Translations under genes and position numbers: made by a program
From: Tenuibacillus multivorans
Lineage (GTDB): Bacteria > Bacillota > Bacilli > Bacillales > Alkalibacillaceae
NCBI RefSeq assembly: GCF_900103915.1
Contig: NZ_FNIG01000005.1
Coordinates: 62,001-126,000, forward strand
Direction: 5' to 3'
DNA length: 64,000 nt
Part shown: piece after piece, positions 42,534-52,406 of the stretch
How the letters are laid out: each line of letters opens with the position of its first letter
Position numbering within the stretch: position 1 is the stretch's first letter
Notes under the pieces: generated by a model
Told to the model about the DNA's origin: nothing
The model's database searches: none
Seen by the model: the letters and a program-made list of their open reading frames with translations, nothing else

Positions 42534-43565
42534 ATGAAGAACTCTTTTAAGTTAATGTTGTCTTTTGTACTTATTTTAGGTTTTGTATTAACAGCATGTT
42601 CAGGTGAAGGTGGAGATAGTTCTGGAGATGGTCCAGGAAGTATTAGTTTTTATTCTCCGGAAACCCCTGATATGACTAGAGAACTTGCTGAGGCATTTGA
42701 GGAAAAGCATGGTGGCGAAGTAAATGTTAACTATGCTGGTACAAATGTGTTAGTAAACCGTATGATGGCTGAAATAGACAACCCTCAAGCAGATATTTGG
42801 TATGGAGGTGGGGGGATTTTACCATTTGAAAATGCTGTGGATAAAGGTATTATAGCCCCTTACACTCCTGAAATGGCAGAGGATTGGGAGGTCGTTGAAA
42901 ACGGTGTTAAGGTTAAGCATCAAGATGGTTATTACACAGGAATAGAAGTATTTGTTCTAGGTTTTGTTTATAATACTGAGCTTGTTTCAGAGGAAGAAGC
43001 CCCAAAAACATGGGATGATTTATTGGACCCTAAATGGGAAGGTAAGATTCAGTTCTCGAATCCAGCTGCATCGGGAACTGCTACGCTGATGGTATTAAGT
43101 CAGATGATGGCACGTGGAGAAGAAGAAGGTTGGGAATACTTTCAAAAATTAACGGAACAGGCAAATGCGACTCCTGACTCAGGTTCAGGACCTACTAAGG
43201 CAGTTGCAATGGGTGAAGCACATATTGGTGTGGGTTTCGACTTTATGGCGTATGAGCAACAGGCTAACGGTGAATCGGTTGATTTTATTTTACCTGAAGA
43301 AACACCAGTACTTGTTAACCCTGTATCGTTAGTGGAGGAAGGTCCAAACCCTGAAGGTGGTAAAGAACTAATTGAATTCCTCTTATCAGAAGATGGACAA
43401 CAAATTTTAGCTGATTGGTACCATATCCCGATCAACCCTAATGTTGAATCGAAAACTCCATTAACGCTTGAAAAAGCACAAGAAAGCGCCATGGATTTAG
43501 ATATTGATTGGGTAATTGAAAACTATGACCGAATTCGTGATGAATGGAATGAAAAAGTAAACTAA
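42534..43565 (+). CDS. ABC transporter substrate-binding lipoprotein, Fe(III)/phosphonate-type family 1
   Basis: This 343-residue lipoprotein has a signal peptide and lipobox (VLTACS) followed by a periplasmic-binding fold of the AfuA/PhnS-like type (ADIWYGGGGILPFENAV; WDDLLDPKWEGKIQFSNPA; GEAHIGVGFDFMAYEQ). Iron-binding tyrosine pairs are not obvious. The family also binds phosphonates and phosphorylated C3 compounds. The shared leader element with glpD, and glpP and glpD nearby, suggest a glycerol-phosphate-type ligand. AAGGAGG precedes the ATG. Confidence 0.8.
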   Translation: MKNSFKLMLSFVLILGFVLTACSGEGGDSSGDGPGSISFYSPETPDMTRELAEAFEEKHGGEVNVNYAGTNVLVNRMMAEIDNPQADIWYGGGGILPFENAVDKGIIAPYTPEMAEDWEVVENGVKVKHQDGYYTGIEVFVLGFVYNTELVSEEEAPKTWDDLLDPKWEGKIQFSNPAASGTATLMVLSQMMARGEEEGWEYFQKLTEQANATPDSGSGPTKAVAMGEAHIGVGFDFMAYEQQANGESVDFILPEETPVLVNPVSLVEEGPNPEGGKELIEFLLSEDGQQILADWYHIPINPNVESKTPLTLEKAQESAMDLDIDWVIENYDRIRDEWNEKVN

Positions 43566-43586
43566 AAAAAGTAAGGTGGTTACTTT

Positions 43587-44711
43587 ATGGGCTCTGTTGA
43601 AATTAAAAATTTGACTAAGAAGTTTGGAGAGACTTTAGCACTTAAAAATGTAAATATTAACATCGAAGAGGGCGAGTTTTTCGCTCTCTTAGGGCCCTCT
43701 GGCTGTGGGAAAACAACAACAATGAGGTGTATTGCTGGTTTTGAGGACCCAACAGATGGAGAAATTATTCTTGGTGATCAAGTCGTCAATGATATCCCAG
43801 CAAACATGCGGAATTGTGGAATGGTATTCCAAAGCTATGCTTTATTTCCTCACCTAAACGTATTTGATAATGTAGCTTATAGTTTAAATATAAAGGATTT
43901 AAAAGAGGGTGGATTTTTAAATAAAGGTAAAGTTTATGGACGAATGTTAAGTAACAAATTATTTTCGTATCCAAATCATATTAAGGACAAAGTTAATGAG
44001 ATATTAGAATACGTCGAGTTAGACCATTTATCTCAACGTATGATTGGAGAACTATCAGGTGGTCAACAGCAGCGTGTTGCGCTTGCTAGGTCATTAGTAA
44101 TGGAGCCATCCATTCTATTAATGGATGAACCACTGTCAAACCTAGACCAAAAATTAAGGCATACAATGAGGAACACGATTAGACGGATACAGCAAGATTT
44201 AGGAATTACAACTATATTTGTGACGCATGATCAAGAAGAAGCGATGAGTATGGCTGATCGTATTGCAGTTATGGATCAAGGAGAAGTTATGCAGGTTGGA
44301 ACACCAACAGATTTATATAGTAACCCTAGTACACCATTTATTGCTGATTTTGTTGGCACGTCTAATCTATTGAAAGGTAAAGCTGAAAGTATAAACAATG
44401 AAATGTTCGTTAACGTAGATGGTAATCAATTGAAGTCAACTTATTCAAATTCAACCGGTGAAGTAGATGTTGTGATACGACCTGAGCACCTAACTATTAT
44501 TAATGATGAAAAAGATGCAGGAAGCTTTGATAATGTAATTGAAGGTGAAGTATTATTTTCAACCTATTTAGGCTCGATCGTTAGGTATGATGTAAAAGCA
44601 GGTAATGAAAATTATTTAGTAGACACGACTTATAACTCTGGTGATAGTATTTATCAACCAGGAACGACATTAAAGTTAACTGTTGAACCTGAAAGGGTGC
44701 TAATTTTATGA
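43587..44711 (+). CDS. ABC transporter ATP-binding protein with TOBE domain
   Basis: This 374-residue protein of the PotA/UgpC class has Walker A GPSGCGKTTT, signature ELSGGQQQR, Walker B ILLMDEPLSNLD and the H-loop VTHDQEEAMSMADRI, then a TOBE-like domain from about 285 onward. An extra helical stretch near residues 100-130, between Walker A and the signature, is longer than usual. Its stop overlaps the permease start (ATGA). Confidence 0.92.
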   Translation: MGSVEIKNLTKKFGETLALKNVNINIEEGEFFALLGPSGCGKTTTMRCIAGFEDPTDGEIILGDQVVNDIPANMRNCGMVFQSYALFPHLNVFDNVAYSLNIKDLKEGGFLNKGKVYGRMLSNKLFSYPNHIKDKVNEILEYVELDHLSQRMIGELSGGQQQRVALARSLVMEPSILLMDEPLSNLDQKLRHTMRNTIRRIQQDLGITTIFVTHDQEEAMSMADRIAVMDQGEVMQVGTPTDLYSNPSTPFIADFVGTSNLLKGKAESINNEMFVNVDGNQLKSTYSNSTGEVDVVIRPEHLTIINDEKDAGSFDNVIEGEVLFSTYLGSIVRYDVKAGNENYLVDTTYNSGDSIYQPGTTLKLTVEPERVLIL

Positions 44712-46411
44712 GAGGTATAATAGAAAAATTTAATGGGATGAAAGTGATTAAATGGATGATTTATGCCTTCTTCGTTTTATTTTTACTTTTACCTCTTTTC
44801 TCTGTATTTTTAGTTAGTTTTACTGGGCAGCCAATTAATTTATTAGGTTCATTAGTTAATGTTGATACATTGTTATCGACTATGGATAAGCTGAAGAATG
44901 CCAATCTTGATTATTATGCAGATATGGTGGCTCGTTCAGGTTATTTGGGTGCGTTAATTAACAGTTTACAATTATCATTATTTGTTTCATTAATCGTTAT
45001 TTTGGTATGTATTCCGATTGCATACGGAATTGCAAGGACTAAAATGCCATTTAAGAGGACGATCTCTGCATTATGTATTATTCCATTAATTATCCCAACA
45101 TTTATTTCAGCTTATGCCTTTATCATTATGTTCGGTCGTGCTGGTTGGGTTACATACATTTATCAGGGATTGGGCGGACAAGATATGTTAATTGACCCCT
45201 ACTCGATGACGGGAATCGTACTGGTACAAGTGTTTTTCTTTTTCCCTTATGCTTTATGGCCGATGGTTGCTGCTTTCAAAGTAAGTGATGTTTCACTTGA
45301 AGAGGCTTCATTAAATTTAGGAAGCAAAAAATATTTTACATTTTTATTTATCACGTTACCTTTAGCCTTACCAGGTATTATTTCAAGTGCGTTATTAATT
45401 TTTACCGTAAGCTTTTCCGATTTCGGTACTCCAATTATTCTTGCGCCAAAAGATTTAAGTTTAATAGTAGTGGAGGCTTACCGTGAGATTGCAGGTTTTT
45501 TCAATTGGGCAGGTGCCGCAATTTTAACAGTAGTTATGGTGTTAGTTGCAGCATTTTTCTTCTGGCTACAAAATCTATTTGTTAAGGGTAAAAATTATGG
45601 CTCCGTTTCAGGTAAACCTAAAGCACAAAAACTAAGTGACAATAAAAAAGTTAACACTGTTTTATCAGTTTATTCATTGTTTATAGTATCAGTTCCTTTA
45701 TTGGCGATGATCACAGTATTCTTACAATCACTCGCAACAACATGGGGACTAGGACCATTGCCAGATGGCTATACGTTAGAAAATTATACAGATGTTTTTA
45801 GTACATCCTTTGATAATATTAGGAATAGCATTATTTTAGCTGCTGGAGCTCTGGTACTGTCAGTTGTGATTGCCACGTTTATTTCTTACTTCGTAGTAAG
45901 AGAAAACTCTAGTAAATTGGATTTTATTACGACAATGCCACTAGTTGTTCCTGGTATTGCCTTGGGTATTGCCTTAATTCAAACCTTTAACACGGCACCA
46001 TTACAATTAACCGGGACTGCCTTGATTTTAATAGTGGCTTACACCATTAGACGTATACCTTATATGATTCGATCAACGACTAGCACAATGAGAATGATAA
46101 AAGCAGATATCGAAGAGGCAGCTGTAAATCTGGGAGCTAGTCGTTTTACGGCGGCTATTACCATCATTGGGCCTTTATTAATGCCGGGTATTGCGGCTGG
46201 TTCTATTCTCGTTTTTGTAACGGTCATTAAGGAAACTAGTATTTCTATACTTATGGCACCAGCAGAGTGGGCTCCGATGAGTCTAGCAATTTTCCAAAAT
46301 ATCTTAAGAGGAGAATATTATACTGCTGCCGCTATGTCAGTAATCTTAGTCGTAATTGTATTAGTTTTACAATCATTAGCGAATTTAATTTCTCGTAAAC
46401 AATCTCAATAA
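44708..46411 (+). CDS. ABC transporter permease, two fused BPD_transp_1 domains
   Basis: This 567-residue membrane protein has about twelve segments in two halves, each with the EAA loop (VSLEEASLNLGSKKYFTF and IEEAAVNLGASRFTAA). Such duplicated permeases serve AfuB/PhnU-type importers and need no second permease gene, which fits the three-gene organisation here. Confidence 0.92.
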   Translation: MRGIIEKFNGMKVIKWMIYAFFVLFLLLPLFSVFLVSFTGQPINLLGSLVNVDTLLSTMDKLKNANLDYYADMVARSGYLGALINSLQLSLFVSLIVILVCIPIAYGIARTKMPFKRTISALCIIPLIIPTFISAYAFIIMFGRAGWVTYIYQGLGGQDMLIDPYSMTGIVLVQVFFFFPYALWPMVAAFKVSDVSLEEASLNLGSKKYFTFLFITLPLALPGIISSALLIFTVSFSDFGTPIILAPKDLSLIVVEAYREIAGFFNWAGAAILTVVMVLVAAFFFWLQNLFVKGKNYGSVSGKPKAQKLSDNKKVNTVLSVYSLFIVSVPLLAMITVFLQSLATTWGLGPLPDGYTLENYTDVFSTSFDNIRNSIILAAGALVLSVVIATFISYFVVRENSSKLDFITTMPLVVPGIALGIALIQTFNTAPLQLTGTALILIVAYTIRRIPYMIRSTTSTMRMIKADIEEAAVNLGASRFTAAITIIGPLLMPGIAAGSILVFVTVIKETSISILMAPAEWAPMSLAIFQNILRGEYYTAAAMSVILVVIVLVLQSLANLISRKQSQ

Positions 46412-46424
46412 ATGGTGAATAAAT

Positions 46425-47210
46425 ATGACAAAAGGATATGTATTTGATTTAGATGGAACAATTTATTTAGAAGATGAAGCCATTGAAGGTGCTATAAACA
46501 CACTAAATCATCTAAAAGATAAAGGCGATAAAATTGTCTTCCTTACAAATAAATCGATAGCAAGAAGAAGTGATTATGTTACTAAACTAAGTCAAATGGG
46601 GTTTAATTGCTCGATTGATCAAGTAATTAATTCTAACTATATTACAGCTAAGTTTTTAAATGATGAGTTAATTAATGACCAGGCAGCTTTTGTGATTGGA
46701 GAGGTCCCGCTATTTGACGAATTAACACAAGCTGGTGTAAATATTACGAACGACCCGATAGATGCTTCAGTTGTAGTAATTGGTTGGGATAGAAAATTCG
46801 ATTATAATAAGCTTGACCAAGCCTATCAAGCATTTCTAAATGGTGCAAAGTTGGTGGCAACTAACCCCGATCGGTCTTGTCCCATTAAAGGGGGCGGGAT
46901 GATTCCAGATTGTGGTGCTATGATTGGGGCAATTGAGGGTGTTATAGGTAAAACAGTAGATTTTATTGCAGGGAAGCCTTCTGCAATGATGGCTCAATAT
47001 GTGATCCAAGATGTGTTAAAACTATTACCTGAGGATTGCTTTATGGTAGGTGACCGGTTGGAAACTGATATACTCATGGGAAATGAAAACAATATGAATA
47101 GCGCGTTAGTCTTAACGGGTATTACGGATTATGAATTACTTCAGAAAAGTAGTATTCAGCCTAAATATGTATTAAACAGTGTTGTAGATTTGTTAAACAT
47201 AGAAGAGTGA
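46425..47210 (+). CDS. HAD-superfamily phosphatase, NagD/AraL/PGP type (class IIA)
   Basis: This 261-residue HAD IIA phosphatase has nucleophile and acid Asp8/Asp10 (VFDLDGTIYLED), motif II FLTNKS, lysine in IAGKPS, and motif IV GDRLETDILMG. Relatives hydrolyse glycerol-phosphate, phosphoglycolate and sugar phosphates. It follows the importer genes by 13 bp, so it probably processes or detoxifies a phosphorylated C3 compound brought in (inference). The ribosome binding site is weak (GGTG). Confidence 0.88.
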   Translation: MTKGYVFDLDGTIYLEDEAIEGAINTLNHLKDKGDKIVFLTNKSIARRSDYVTKLSQMGFNCSIDQVINSNYITAKFLNDELINDQAAFVIGEVPLFDELTQAGVNITNDPIDASVVVIGWDRKFDYNKLDQAYQAFLNGAKLVATNPDRSCPIKGGGMIPDCGAMIGAIEGVIGKTVDFIAGKPSAMMAQYVIQDVLKLLPEDCFMVGDRLETDILMGNENNMNSALVLTGITDYELLQKSSIQPKYVLNSVVDLLNIEE

Positions 47211-47230
47211 TCCCGTTGTGGATTACTCTT

Positions 47231-47794
47231 CTATAAATCTAGTTCCCATAAGGATGAATTACTAGCCGAAACTCCTAGTGCACCTACTGCCAAAGCATCC
47301 AAAATTTCTTCTTTTGATGAAATTAATCCACCAACAAAGATTGGGAGTTTAACCTCATAGGTTAGCCGATCGATAATTTTTGGCATTAACCCTGGCATGA
47401 CTTCGATAGCATCGGGTGTATTATTTCTTATAACTTGAACACCAGATTTAATGGCATTTTCATCAATTAGGAATATACGTTGAATAGTATATAGGCCAAC
47501 ATCTTTTGCATACCTTACAATATTATTTTTAGTAGTAATAATACCGTCAGGATTCCAGTTTTTAGCGATGTATTCGACTGATGTTTTGCTATTAGATACG
47601 CCATCGATAAAATCCAAATGTATAAACACACGCATATCATGATCTTTAAGCTTTTGGATATAACTTCCCATTGTTAAAAGGTCACCAGTTAGTAAGAATG
47701 AAACATTTGGTTGTTTCTTGATGGCTTGATCTATGTCCTTATAATTTTTAATAGAAGCGATAATTTGGGAATCAACTAAATCTACTATACTCAT
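47231..47794 (-). CDS. glpP: GlpP glycerol-3-phosphate-responsive antiterminator
   Basis: This 187-residue TIM-barrel-like protein has the GlpP pattern (FLLTGDLLTMGSYIQKLKDH; IDGVSNSKTSVEYIAKNW; PDAIEVMPGLMPKII; PIFVGGLISSKEEILDAL). In Bacillus subtilis GlpP with glycerol-3-phosphate stops termination in glp leaders and stabilises glpD mRNA. It diverges from glpD and is convergent with the importer operon. The ATG follows GGAGG. Its stop is 21 bp from the HAD gene's stop. Confidence 0.92.
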   Translation of the reverse strand: MSIVDLVDSQIIASIKNYKDIDQAIKKQPNVSFLLTGDLLTMGSYIQKLKDHDMRVFIHLDFIDGVSNSKTSVEYIAKNWNPDGIITTKNNIVRYAKDVGLYTIQRIFLIDENAIKSGVQVIRNNTPDAIEVMPGLMPKIIDRLTYEVKLPIFVGGLISSKEEILDALAVGALGVSASNSSLWELDL

Positions 47795-47810
47795 TTTAAA
47801 CCTCCAACAA

Positions 47811-47838
47811 TTGCTGTTATTAATTAATATATTATAAT
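47811..47838 (+). promoter_or_regulatory. glpD promoter
   Basis: TTGCTG (47811-47816) and TATAAT (47833-47838) are 16 bp apart. Transcription would begin near 47845 and leave a leader of about 140 bases. Confidence 0.7.
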
Positions 47839-47871
47839 ACTTATTTTTGAAAATTTAAATATTTAGTTGGT

Positions 47872-47938
47872 AAGAGATTAAGAGAAGCCACAAAATTATG
47901 CAAAGGTACCTTTGCATGTTTTGTGGTTTTACTTTTTA
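47872..47938 (+). terminator. glpD leader terminator with GlpP-type element
   Basis: CCACAAAA and TTTTGTGG flank a 20-bp perfect palindrome (ATGCAAAGGT-ACCTTTGCAT), followed by TTTTACTTTTTAT. The element AAGAGATTAAGAGAAGCC lies at its 5' edge and is shared with the importer leader at 42390. This fits GlpP antitermination. Confidence 0.85.
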
Positions 47939-47987
47939 TATTGTTTAAGTATAAAACTTAGTCTTTCAACACAGAAGGGGTGTTAAC

Positions 47988-49628
47988 TTGAAAAAATTAT
48001 CAATGCATCATCGAGATGAAATATATAAGGATATGAAAACGACATCACTAGATATTTTAGTAATAGGTGGTGGTATAACAGGTGCAGGCATTTTGTTAGA
48101 TACAGTATCACGTGGATTAAAAGGTGCCTTGATTGATATGCAAGATTTTGGAGCAGGTACTTCAAGCCGATCAACAAAACTTGTTCATGGTGGTTTACGA
48201 TATTTAAAGCAACTAGAAATAAAAATGGTTTCTGAAGTAGGTAAAGAAAGGGCAATTGTCTATGAAAATGCACCACATGTTACAAGGCCGGAATGGATGT
48301 TATTACCAATTTATAAAGGTGGAACATTTGGAAAATTTTCAACTAACTTAGGGCTGTGGTTTTATGATTATTTAGCAGGCGTTAAAAAAGAAGAGCGAAG
48401 AAAAATGTTAACAATTGAAGAAACGCTAACTAAGGAGCCACTTCTAAAAAAAGAATGGTTGAAGGGTTCTGGCTATTATGTGGAATATAAAACCGATGAC
48501 GCAAGGTTAACATTAGAGGTGATAAAAAAAGCAGTCGCATTAGGCGGGAATGCTTTAAACTATGCCAAAGTTATTGAGTTATTGTATGAAGAAGGCCGGG
48601 TGGTTGGTATTGTCGTAGAAGATCAATTAAATGGTGAAATGCATCGAATATATGCTAATAAAATTATCAATGCGACTGGACCTTGGGTTGATCAAATACG
48701 AGAATTTGATAAATCTAAAGGTGGAAAAACATTACATCTTACAAAAGGTGTTCATTTAGTATTTAGTCAAAAGCGTTTTCCGTTAAACCAAGCAATATAC
48801 TTTGATACACCAGACGGACGTATGGTTTTTGCTATACCAAGAAGTGGTAAAACTTATGTGGGAACCACAGATACAAGCTATGACGCTTCAATAAAAGATC
48901 CAAGAATGACTAAAGATGATTTAAATTATTTAATAAAAGCAGTTAATTATATGTTCCCATCTATTGAATTAACTGAAAATGATGTTGAATCAAGTTGGGT
49001 AGGTCTAAGACCACTTATTCATGAAGATGGGAAGTCACCTTCACAAATTTCTAGAAAAGATGAAATATTTAATTCAGATTCAGGACTTATTTCTATGGCT
49101 GGGGGCAAACTAACAGGCTATAGAAAAATGGCTGAAAACGTCGTTGACTTAATATCTAAAGATCTAGGCCATAATATAGACAAAAGCAGGACCAAATACA
49201 TGACGTTATCTGGAGGGGAGGTCGGAGGATCAAAAGGATTTGAAATATTTTTGGAGGATAAAATTAACCAAGGTATAAGTTACGGCTTGAGTCATCAACA
49301 GTCTAAGGAGCTTGTCTATCGATATGGTTCTAATGTAGATAACGTCTTGTCCGAATATAGGAAGTTTCAGACTTTAAAGGAGGGAATAGATCCCTTTATA
49401 TTCGCAATGTTAAGGTATGGAATCGATAATGAAATGATTTGCACACCAAGTGACTTTTTTATTCGACGGTCAAGTGCATTATTTTTTAATATTGATTTTG
49501 TAAATAAACATAAGGATTCTGTGATATCTTTTATGAGTGATGAGTTTCAATGGACGATTGAAGAAAAAGAGAAGCATAATGAGGAATTATTACGTGATAT
49601 ATACTATACAAAACAACCGGTAGAGTAA
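47988..49628 (+). CDS. glpD: Aerobic glycerol-3-phosphate dehydrogenase
   Basis: This 546-residue FAD enzyme oxidises sn-glycerol-3-phosphate to dihydroxyacetone phosphate at the membrane and passes electrons to quinone. It has the FAD motif VIGGGITGAGILLD, then SSRSTKLVHGGLRYL, and the C-terminal GlpD domain. The start is TTG behind AAGGGGTG. No glpF or glpK lies in this window, so glycerol-3-phosphate would have to arrive from elsewhere or through the neighbouring importer. Confidence 0.95.
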   Translation: MKKLSMHHRDEIYKDMKTTSLDILVIGGGITGAGILLDTVSRGLKGALIDMQDFGAGTSSRSTKLVHGGLRYLKQLEIKMVSEVGKERAIVYENAPHVTRPEWMLLPIYKGGTFGKFSTNLGLWFYDYLAGVKKEERRKMLTIEETLTKEPLLKKEWLKGSGYYVEYKTDDARLTLEVIKKAVALGGNALNYAKVIELLYEEGRVVGIVVEDQLNGEMHRIYANKIINATGPWVDQIREFDKSKGGKTLHLTKGVHLVFSQKRFPLNQAIYFDTPDGRMVFAIPRSGKTYVGTTDTSYDASIKDPRMTKDDLNYLIKAVNYMFPSIELTENDVESSWVGLRPLIHEDGKSPSQISRKDEIFNSDSGLISMAGGKLTGYRKMAENVVDLISKDLGHNIDKSRTKYMTLSGGEVGGSKGFEIFLEDKINQGISYGLSHQQSKELVYRYGSNVDNVLSEYRKFQTLKEGIDPFIFAMLRYGIDNEMICTPSDFFIRRSSALFFNIDFVNKHKDSVISFMSDEFQWTIEEKEKHNEELLRDIYYTKQPVE

Positions 49629-49666
49629 AAAATGGGGACTTGAAAAAATCAAGTCCCCATTTTTTA
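49626..49666. terminator. Bidirectional terminator between glpD and the minus-strand gene
   Basis: A stem of about 15 bp (AAAATGGGGACTTGA with TCAAGTCCCCATTTT) is flanked by A- and T-runs on both sides and serves both convergent genes. Confidence 0.88.
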
Positions 49667-50599
49667 CTTCTGAATCCAATTCAAATTGTGAATATCCTCC
49701 CAGGCTTCTAGTTGATCTTGGTCAGACTCAATTTTATATTCTTCGATGTGCTGTTCGTCTCCGTTAAAAATAAGGGAGAAATCTAATGTACCGATTTGGG
49801 TTTGTAGGGTTCCTTTCAAGTAATCGGTTTCTTCATGTTCTGCATATGTTGGTGTTTGTCCCCATTCTTCTTCAATCATCGATTTAGGGAAGTCTAGGTA
49901 TGGGTGCGGTCCTACGATTCTAGCTTTAGTATCGATATCTACTTGTCTAACTGCTTCTGCAATATAATCGTTAACTTCAAAATAGGTATAAACTGAACCA
50001 GATTGTACAACAAAATGGCGTCGCTCTGCACCAGGGAAGTAAACGGTGCTTTCGCTCATGATGCTACCTTTTGATTGAATCGATTCTCGTGGCCAAAACT
50101 TAGGTAGTTTTGTTGCTGCATAGCGGGCTTTGCCTAATGCTTTGCTGTCAAACATGTCTTTTAATTTAGGGTCGATGTCGTTAATTTGGACGATATTAGT
50201 CGGATTACTAGAGTAAGTTACGTCGTATTCAAAGGTTTCAGATGTGAAGCGTAGGGGTACGTAAATGCGATCGTTTTTAATTATAGCGTTGGTGTCAATG
50301 TTAACCGTTTTTGCGTTGACTGTAGCTTGTCTATCATTTGCGATAAATGAAATGGTGATATCTTTGTTTTTATGTGTGATGGTGGCTTGTCTTTTGGCTT
50401 GATTCCAGCTTATTTTTGCGTTGGGGTCACCTTTTTCAAAATCTCTTAGTTTGACTAAAGTGCGGTCATCTTTAATGATGACGGGGTCGGTTTGATAATG
50501 ATTGATGTAGACTTCGAAATCGTTTTGCGCGAAGCTTTGTGACGGTACCACGCTTAAAATGAGTAAAGCTGACATTGTAGATAATAACCATTTTTTCAA
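49664..50599 (-). CDS. Secreted protein with copper-amine-oxidase-N-like (stalk) domain
   Basis: This 311-residue protein has a signal peptide (residues 1-24, ending SQSFAQ) and a copper amine oxidase N-terminal-like domain of about 95 residues (IIKDDRTLVKLRDFEK; ATITHKNKDITI; NDRIYVPLRFTSETF). The rest is an unrecognised extracellular part that includes Glu- and His-rich stretches. Such domains mark cell-surface or wall-associated proteins; no catalytic domain is visible. Start TTG 50599 follows AAGGAGGG. No promoter could be picked out in the 240 bp upstream. Confidence 0.75.
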   Translation of the reverse strand: MKKWLLSTMSALLILSVVPSQSFAQNDFEVYINHYQTDPVIIKDDRTLVKLRDFEKGDPNAKISWNQAKRQATITHKNKDITISFIANDRQATVNAKTVNIDTNAIIKNDRIYVPLRFTSETFEYDVTYSSNPTNIVQINDIDPKLKDMFDSKALGKARYAATKLPKFWPRESIQSKGSIMSESTVYFPGAERRHFVVQSGSVYTYFEVNDYIAEAVRQVDIDTKARIVGPHPYLDFPKSMIEEEWGQTPTYAEHEETDYLKGTLQTQIGTLDFSLIFNGDEQHIEEYKIESDQDQLEAWEDIHNLNWIQK

Positions 50600-50849
50600 A
50601 ACGGATCCCTCCTTTTTGAGGCAGGTAGGAAGAGGAGATTTTAGCTACCTGCAAAAGTGTAACGACGTCTTTGACTTCGCGTAGGCTTGTCAAATGTCGT
50701 ATTTCATTAGTGACTATACCACATAAGTGACCGGTTAAACTAGTTGCTTAAGTATCATAATCAAAACAGGAATATTTAACTAATAGAATGGAAAAAGTAA
50801 GTTGATATAGTCTTTTTGCAGAACAATCAAAATTCTGGAAAAGGAACGG

Positions 50850-51000
50850 GGATTATCCACCAAGATCGGGGGACTATCCGCCAAAATCAAGGTTCTATCC
50901 GCCTAATAGAGAAGTCAATCCGCTAAAAACAAGGGGCGATCCGCCGTCAGAGGGGTTCCATCCGCCAAAATATGGATTCAGTCCGCTATTACAAGATTCG
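50850..51000. repeat. 21-bp intergenic array I (ATCCGCC core)
   Basis: Seven units carry ATCCGCC or variants (ATCCACC, ATCCGCT, GTCCGCT), with the T at 50856, 50877, 50898, 50919, 50940, 50961 and 50982: exactly 21 bp apart. It lies between two genes of the minus strand. Confidence 0.88.
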
Positions 51001-51028
51001 ATTAACCAGAATAATTAATACGAGACCA

Positions 51029-52036
51029 TTAATTCAAGTTCTTAAGTCTTAAATAATAATCAATTAGATAAGCGGAATCTTTTTGAAAATCAAAATTCAA
51101 TTGATATACTCTATTTCCTTTTTCTCCAAAATAATCGAACCTAGATCTTTGAAAGATTTTTTGCATCGCGTCAGAGGAGTTTATCCCTAGCATCTTTCTT
51201 GCTTTTTTGTTAGTGATGGTATTATCAAATATAAGCGCGTATTCAATGAAGGTTCGCATAAAGTATGACCTAACTGATTCCCGACAAAAGGAACAAATCC
51301 ATTTACTTTGTTGCCTCTTTGACGATAGTTTAAGACAAGTTGGGCAGAGTATGCCATAAGTTAGGTCATGAGCTTTTATCCCCTGTTTTTTCATCATGTC
51401 TGAATGTAGTGGTCGATTCTTTTTGATTAATGTATTTGATAGAAATTCGAGTTTTTGTTGGTTAACTTTAATACCAGGATACTTGTTAAGGAGTTCATCA
51501 AATTTTTGTTTTAATTGATAACCATAAATAATCCTGGGGTCACGCTCTTCAGCGAGGGTGGCATTTTGATTAACAAAAGATACTAATGTTTCAACGTGTA
51601 CGTTCGTTAGTCCAAGCTGGTAAAGGAATGATTTAAATTGATGAACTTGCGCGTCTGCTTGGAGGATTGGATCCTGAAAAGTTCTCTTTTCCAAGTCTGT
51701 TTGTTGATACATGTCACCTTTTTCATGGTTAAATCGGATAAAGTTTGATAGGTTTTTGATTTCTATGATCAGAAAAAAGTATGACGTGAGGATGAGGGTA
51801 TCGATTTGATAAAAACTTTTCATGAAGGGGAGGCGTAGATCGTGAAGAATCAACATATCATCACGATCTATAAATTGGATAAAATAGTCATTCGCTAGTT
51901 CTCCTTTGTAACCTGAATAATAATTCGTGATCTCATTATTGATGGTTGCGCTTTTCTCATGATTGTTTGGTAATCGAAAGTATATTGCGATTAGTGATAA
52001 TAGGTTAATAGGAATTTCATGGCCTTTTACTTCCAT
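51029..52036 (-). CDS. NERD-domain protein with C-terminal zinc ribbon
   Basis: This protein of about 335 residues carries a NERD (nuclease-related) domain near residues 45-170, with the endonuclease-like motif QIDTLILTSYFFLIIEIKNL (D...E-x-K) and QADAQVHQFKSFLYQLG. A zinc-ribbon-like CPTC...CSFC pair follows near 240-265, then a DNA-binding-like helical end. It is probably a DNA-processing or defence-linked nuclease; the substrate is unknown. ATG 52036 has AGAGGTGAG upstream, so I preferred it to GTG 52045. It appears to be a single-gene unit. Confidence 0.82.
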   Translation of the reverse strand: MEVKGHEIPINLLSLIAIYFRLPNNHEKSATINNEITNYYSGYKGELANDYFIQFIDRDDMLILHDLRLPFMKSFYQIDTLILTSYFFLIIEIKNLSNFIRFNHEKGDMYQQTDLEKRTFQDPILQADAQVHQFKSFLYQLGLTNVHVETLVSFVNQNATLAEERDPRIIYGYQLKQKFDELLNKYPGIKVNQQKLEFLSNTLIKKNRPLHSDMMKKQGIKAHDLTYGILCPTCLKLSSKRQQSKWICSFCRESVRSYFMRTFIEYALIFDNTITNKKARKMLGINSSDAMQKIFQRSRFDYFGEKGNRVYQLNFDFQKDSAYLIDYYLRLKNLN

Positions 52037-52406
52037 ATCGCTCACCTCTTTATTCTTTTTAACAAAATATAAACTAGTAAAATTGTGGTGTCAAAGGTAT
52101 GAAAATTGGATTTTAAGGGGGGAAATAGGGGAAAACACAATTTTATCTGAAGAAAATTGTGTTTTCCTATAGAGAAAATGAAAAAACAGAAGAATATTAT
52201 TTTTTACTTTACTTGTGGAGCCAATAGGAAGATTTAAGTCTCAATCTGAAGTACGAGACGAAAAGATAGATATTGCAACACTATTTAGAGTGAAGTAGCT
52301 TGATAGCTTGATTGCCTCTGATAACCTTTCCTTGTAATATTTTTCGCCATAAAAACAGAAAATTACTAATAATAGATATTGACATAAAAGTGTGAATCAT
52401 ATATAT

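Noticed and set aside
42534-46411. Iron(III) uptake system
   Set aside because: Family resemblance allows it, but no Fur box was evident and the leader element and gene neighbourhood match glycerol-phosphate metabolism.
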